A DNA stretch of 64,000 nt from Lota lota (lineage: Eukaryota > Chordata > Actinopteri > Gadiformes > Lotidae). The notes beneath the pieces were generated by a model, which was not told the origin of the DNA, searched no databases, and was given only the letters and a program-made list of their open reading frames with translations. Shown in pieces: positions 63,463 to 64,000 of the stretch; within the stretch, counting starts at the first letter, position 1; every line of letters starts with the position of its first letter. Location of the stretch: the NCBI GenBank assembly GCA_026745465.1, contig JACYXH010000091.1, forward strand, positions 1,498,501-1,562,500, written 5' to 3'. Position numbers and translations under genes: made by a program.

Positions 63463-63799
63463 TGTTGCAATGTCCATTACTACACGCCACCTAGGTGGCT
63501 CCCATACTCCACCTAGGTGACTTTCCTCGGGCTCCTCCCAACAATTGGACACAGGGTGGTGATGTTGAAAACCGGTTTATTGTAAAAGTTGCATACGATG
63601 AAGCAGGCAGACGGTGCTCCGTGCTGCCATGCCGAAGAGCTCTCCTCGAGTGTGTGTGGTGGTGGCTGGTTTAACCTGTGCACACTGATTGCTCAATGTG
63701 CAACAGGTGTGCAGCCCCACCCAGCCCCAGAGTCCAATCAGTCTGACTCAGGCCAGGTGAGGCTGCTTAAACCAGCCACCATCCACACACACTCCCACA
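63463..63799 (-). repeat. LTR (5' LTR in element sense)
   Basis: 337 bp, TGTTGCAATG...CTCCCACA. It is nearly identical to 62489-62825 and adjoins the primer-binding site. Confidence 0.92.
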
Positions 63800-64000
63800 A
63801 TCACTTTTGTTGTTGAAACAAACTGTGTTCCAGGACCTGAAATCTGCTTTGTCAAGAGTGGCCCAATTCATGAAGAAATGTCTAGATTTAGAGGTTATAG
63901 AGAAGATCGCTGACCAATGTGTGTTCAAGAACATGAAAAAGAATGACATGTCGAACTAATCAAAGGCCCCTGAGGGACTGTTTGATCAGAGCAAGTCTGA

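Larger units (their letters stand above)
62489..63799 (-). mobile_element. Non-autonomous LTR retroelement (TRIM-type), complete, in a sulfotransferase intron
   Basis: Two direct repeats of 337 bp (62489-62825 and 63463-63799), differing at few positions, flank a 637-bp interior. The ends are TG...CA. A 5-bp target duplication ATCAC sits at 62484-62488 and 63800-63804. Read on the minus strand, the LTR at 63463-63799 is followed by TGGCGCCCAATGTGGGGC (63461 down), a typical tRNA primer-binding site. A G-rich polypurine stretch precedes the other LTR, and the LTR carries AATAAA. The interior has a 20-base C run (about 62878-62897) and a tandem duplication of about 46 bp (63065-63110 against 63156-63201). 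No gag, protease or RT is recognised, so it must have moved using enzymes from another element. Confidence 0.9.
61552..64000 (+). pseudogene. Cytosolic sulfotransferase (SULT6B1-like), probable pseudogene, runs off the window
   Basis: Exons 61552-61763, 62110-62236, about 62313-62416 and 63834 onward encode GTTWMQEIV (end of the PAPS phosphosulfate loop), LPNWERVPWLEE, LTTHHHYSMMPPSFFKARPK (with the candidate catalytic His), VIYAMRNPKDVFTSFFHF (3'-phosphate site), [27 protein letters not shown] and IEKIADQCVFKNMKKNDMSN. Order and wording fit SULT6B1-like enzymes, which transfer sulfate from PAPS to small hydroxyl substrates. Two defects are visible. No AG acceptor precedes the third exon (the expected position reads TTCTG). 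A TAA at 63957-63959 replaces the tyrosine expected in MSNYS, and the homologous frame SKAPEGLFDQSKS continues behind it. The 5' exon was not found. The C-terminal RKGxxGDWK region would lie beyond the window. Confidence 0.75.

Noticed and set aside
62960..63552. 176- and 184-residue minus-strand frames inside the TRIM as a gag gene
   Set aside because: No capsid or zinc-knuckle motif. Much of the frame is LTR sequence and an internal tandem duplication.

Overview
The window is vertebrate nuclear DNA, almost certainly from a teleost fish. The genes have small exons with GT-AG introns, and the proteins align residue by residue with vertebrate families. Two fish-type transposon relics are present (an L2-like LINE and a hAT copy), as are several MITEs. 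Thirteen CA/GT arrays longer than 110 bp lie in 64 kb. That density of dinucleotide repeats is reminiscent of codfishes, but the sequence alone does not fix the species.

Layout. Positions 1-21967 hold no gene I can recognise. This stretch is probably the 5' flank or first intron of ARHGAP39 and carries the LINE (8170-10490), the hAT relic (14451-15117), a MITE and microsatellites. Positions 21968-40636 (+) carry ten coding exons of ARHGAP39 (WW domains, proline/glycine-rich centre, MyTH4, RhoGAP), followed by a repeat-rich 3' UTR to about 43568. Positions 44128-51727 (-) carry the complete 15-exon LRRC40 gene (598 codons), tail to tail with ARHGAP39. About 0.9 kb of shared 5' sequence separates LRRC40 from DOHH (52660-55077, +), which encodes deoxyhypusine hydroxylase. 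DOHH is complete except for a one-base frameshift in its second coding exon. Downstream are two related small single-pass membrane-protein ORFs (56272-56394 and 57766-57900). The window ends in a damaged cytosolic sulfotransferase gene (61552-64000) with a 1.3-kb LTR retroelement of TRIM type in one intron.

The genes do not form a pathway. ARHGAP39 is a Rac/Cdc42 GTPase-activating protein, LRRC40 is a leucine-rich-repeat protein of poorly known role, and DOHH completes hypusine formation on eIF5A.

The most unusual structures concern splicing. The 1.47-kb central exon of ARHGAP39 is preceded by about 680 bp of nearly pure pyrimidine. It is followed by a 34-unit minisatellite in which every 38-bp unit carries a juxtaposed 3' and 5' splice-site motif (CAG|GTAACA). 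In LRRC40, several exons have (UG)n or (CA)n arrays built into their splice sites. Other points of note are the DOHH frameshift, the paired microprotein ORFs, the intact TRIM with target-site duplications, and an LTR fragment folded into a 67-bp-arm hairpin.
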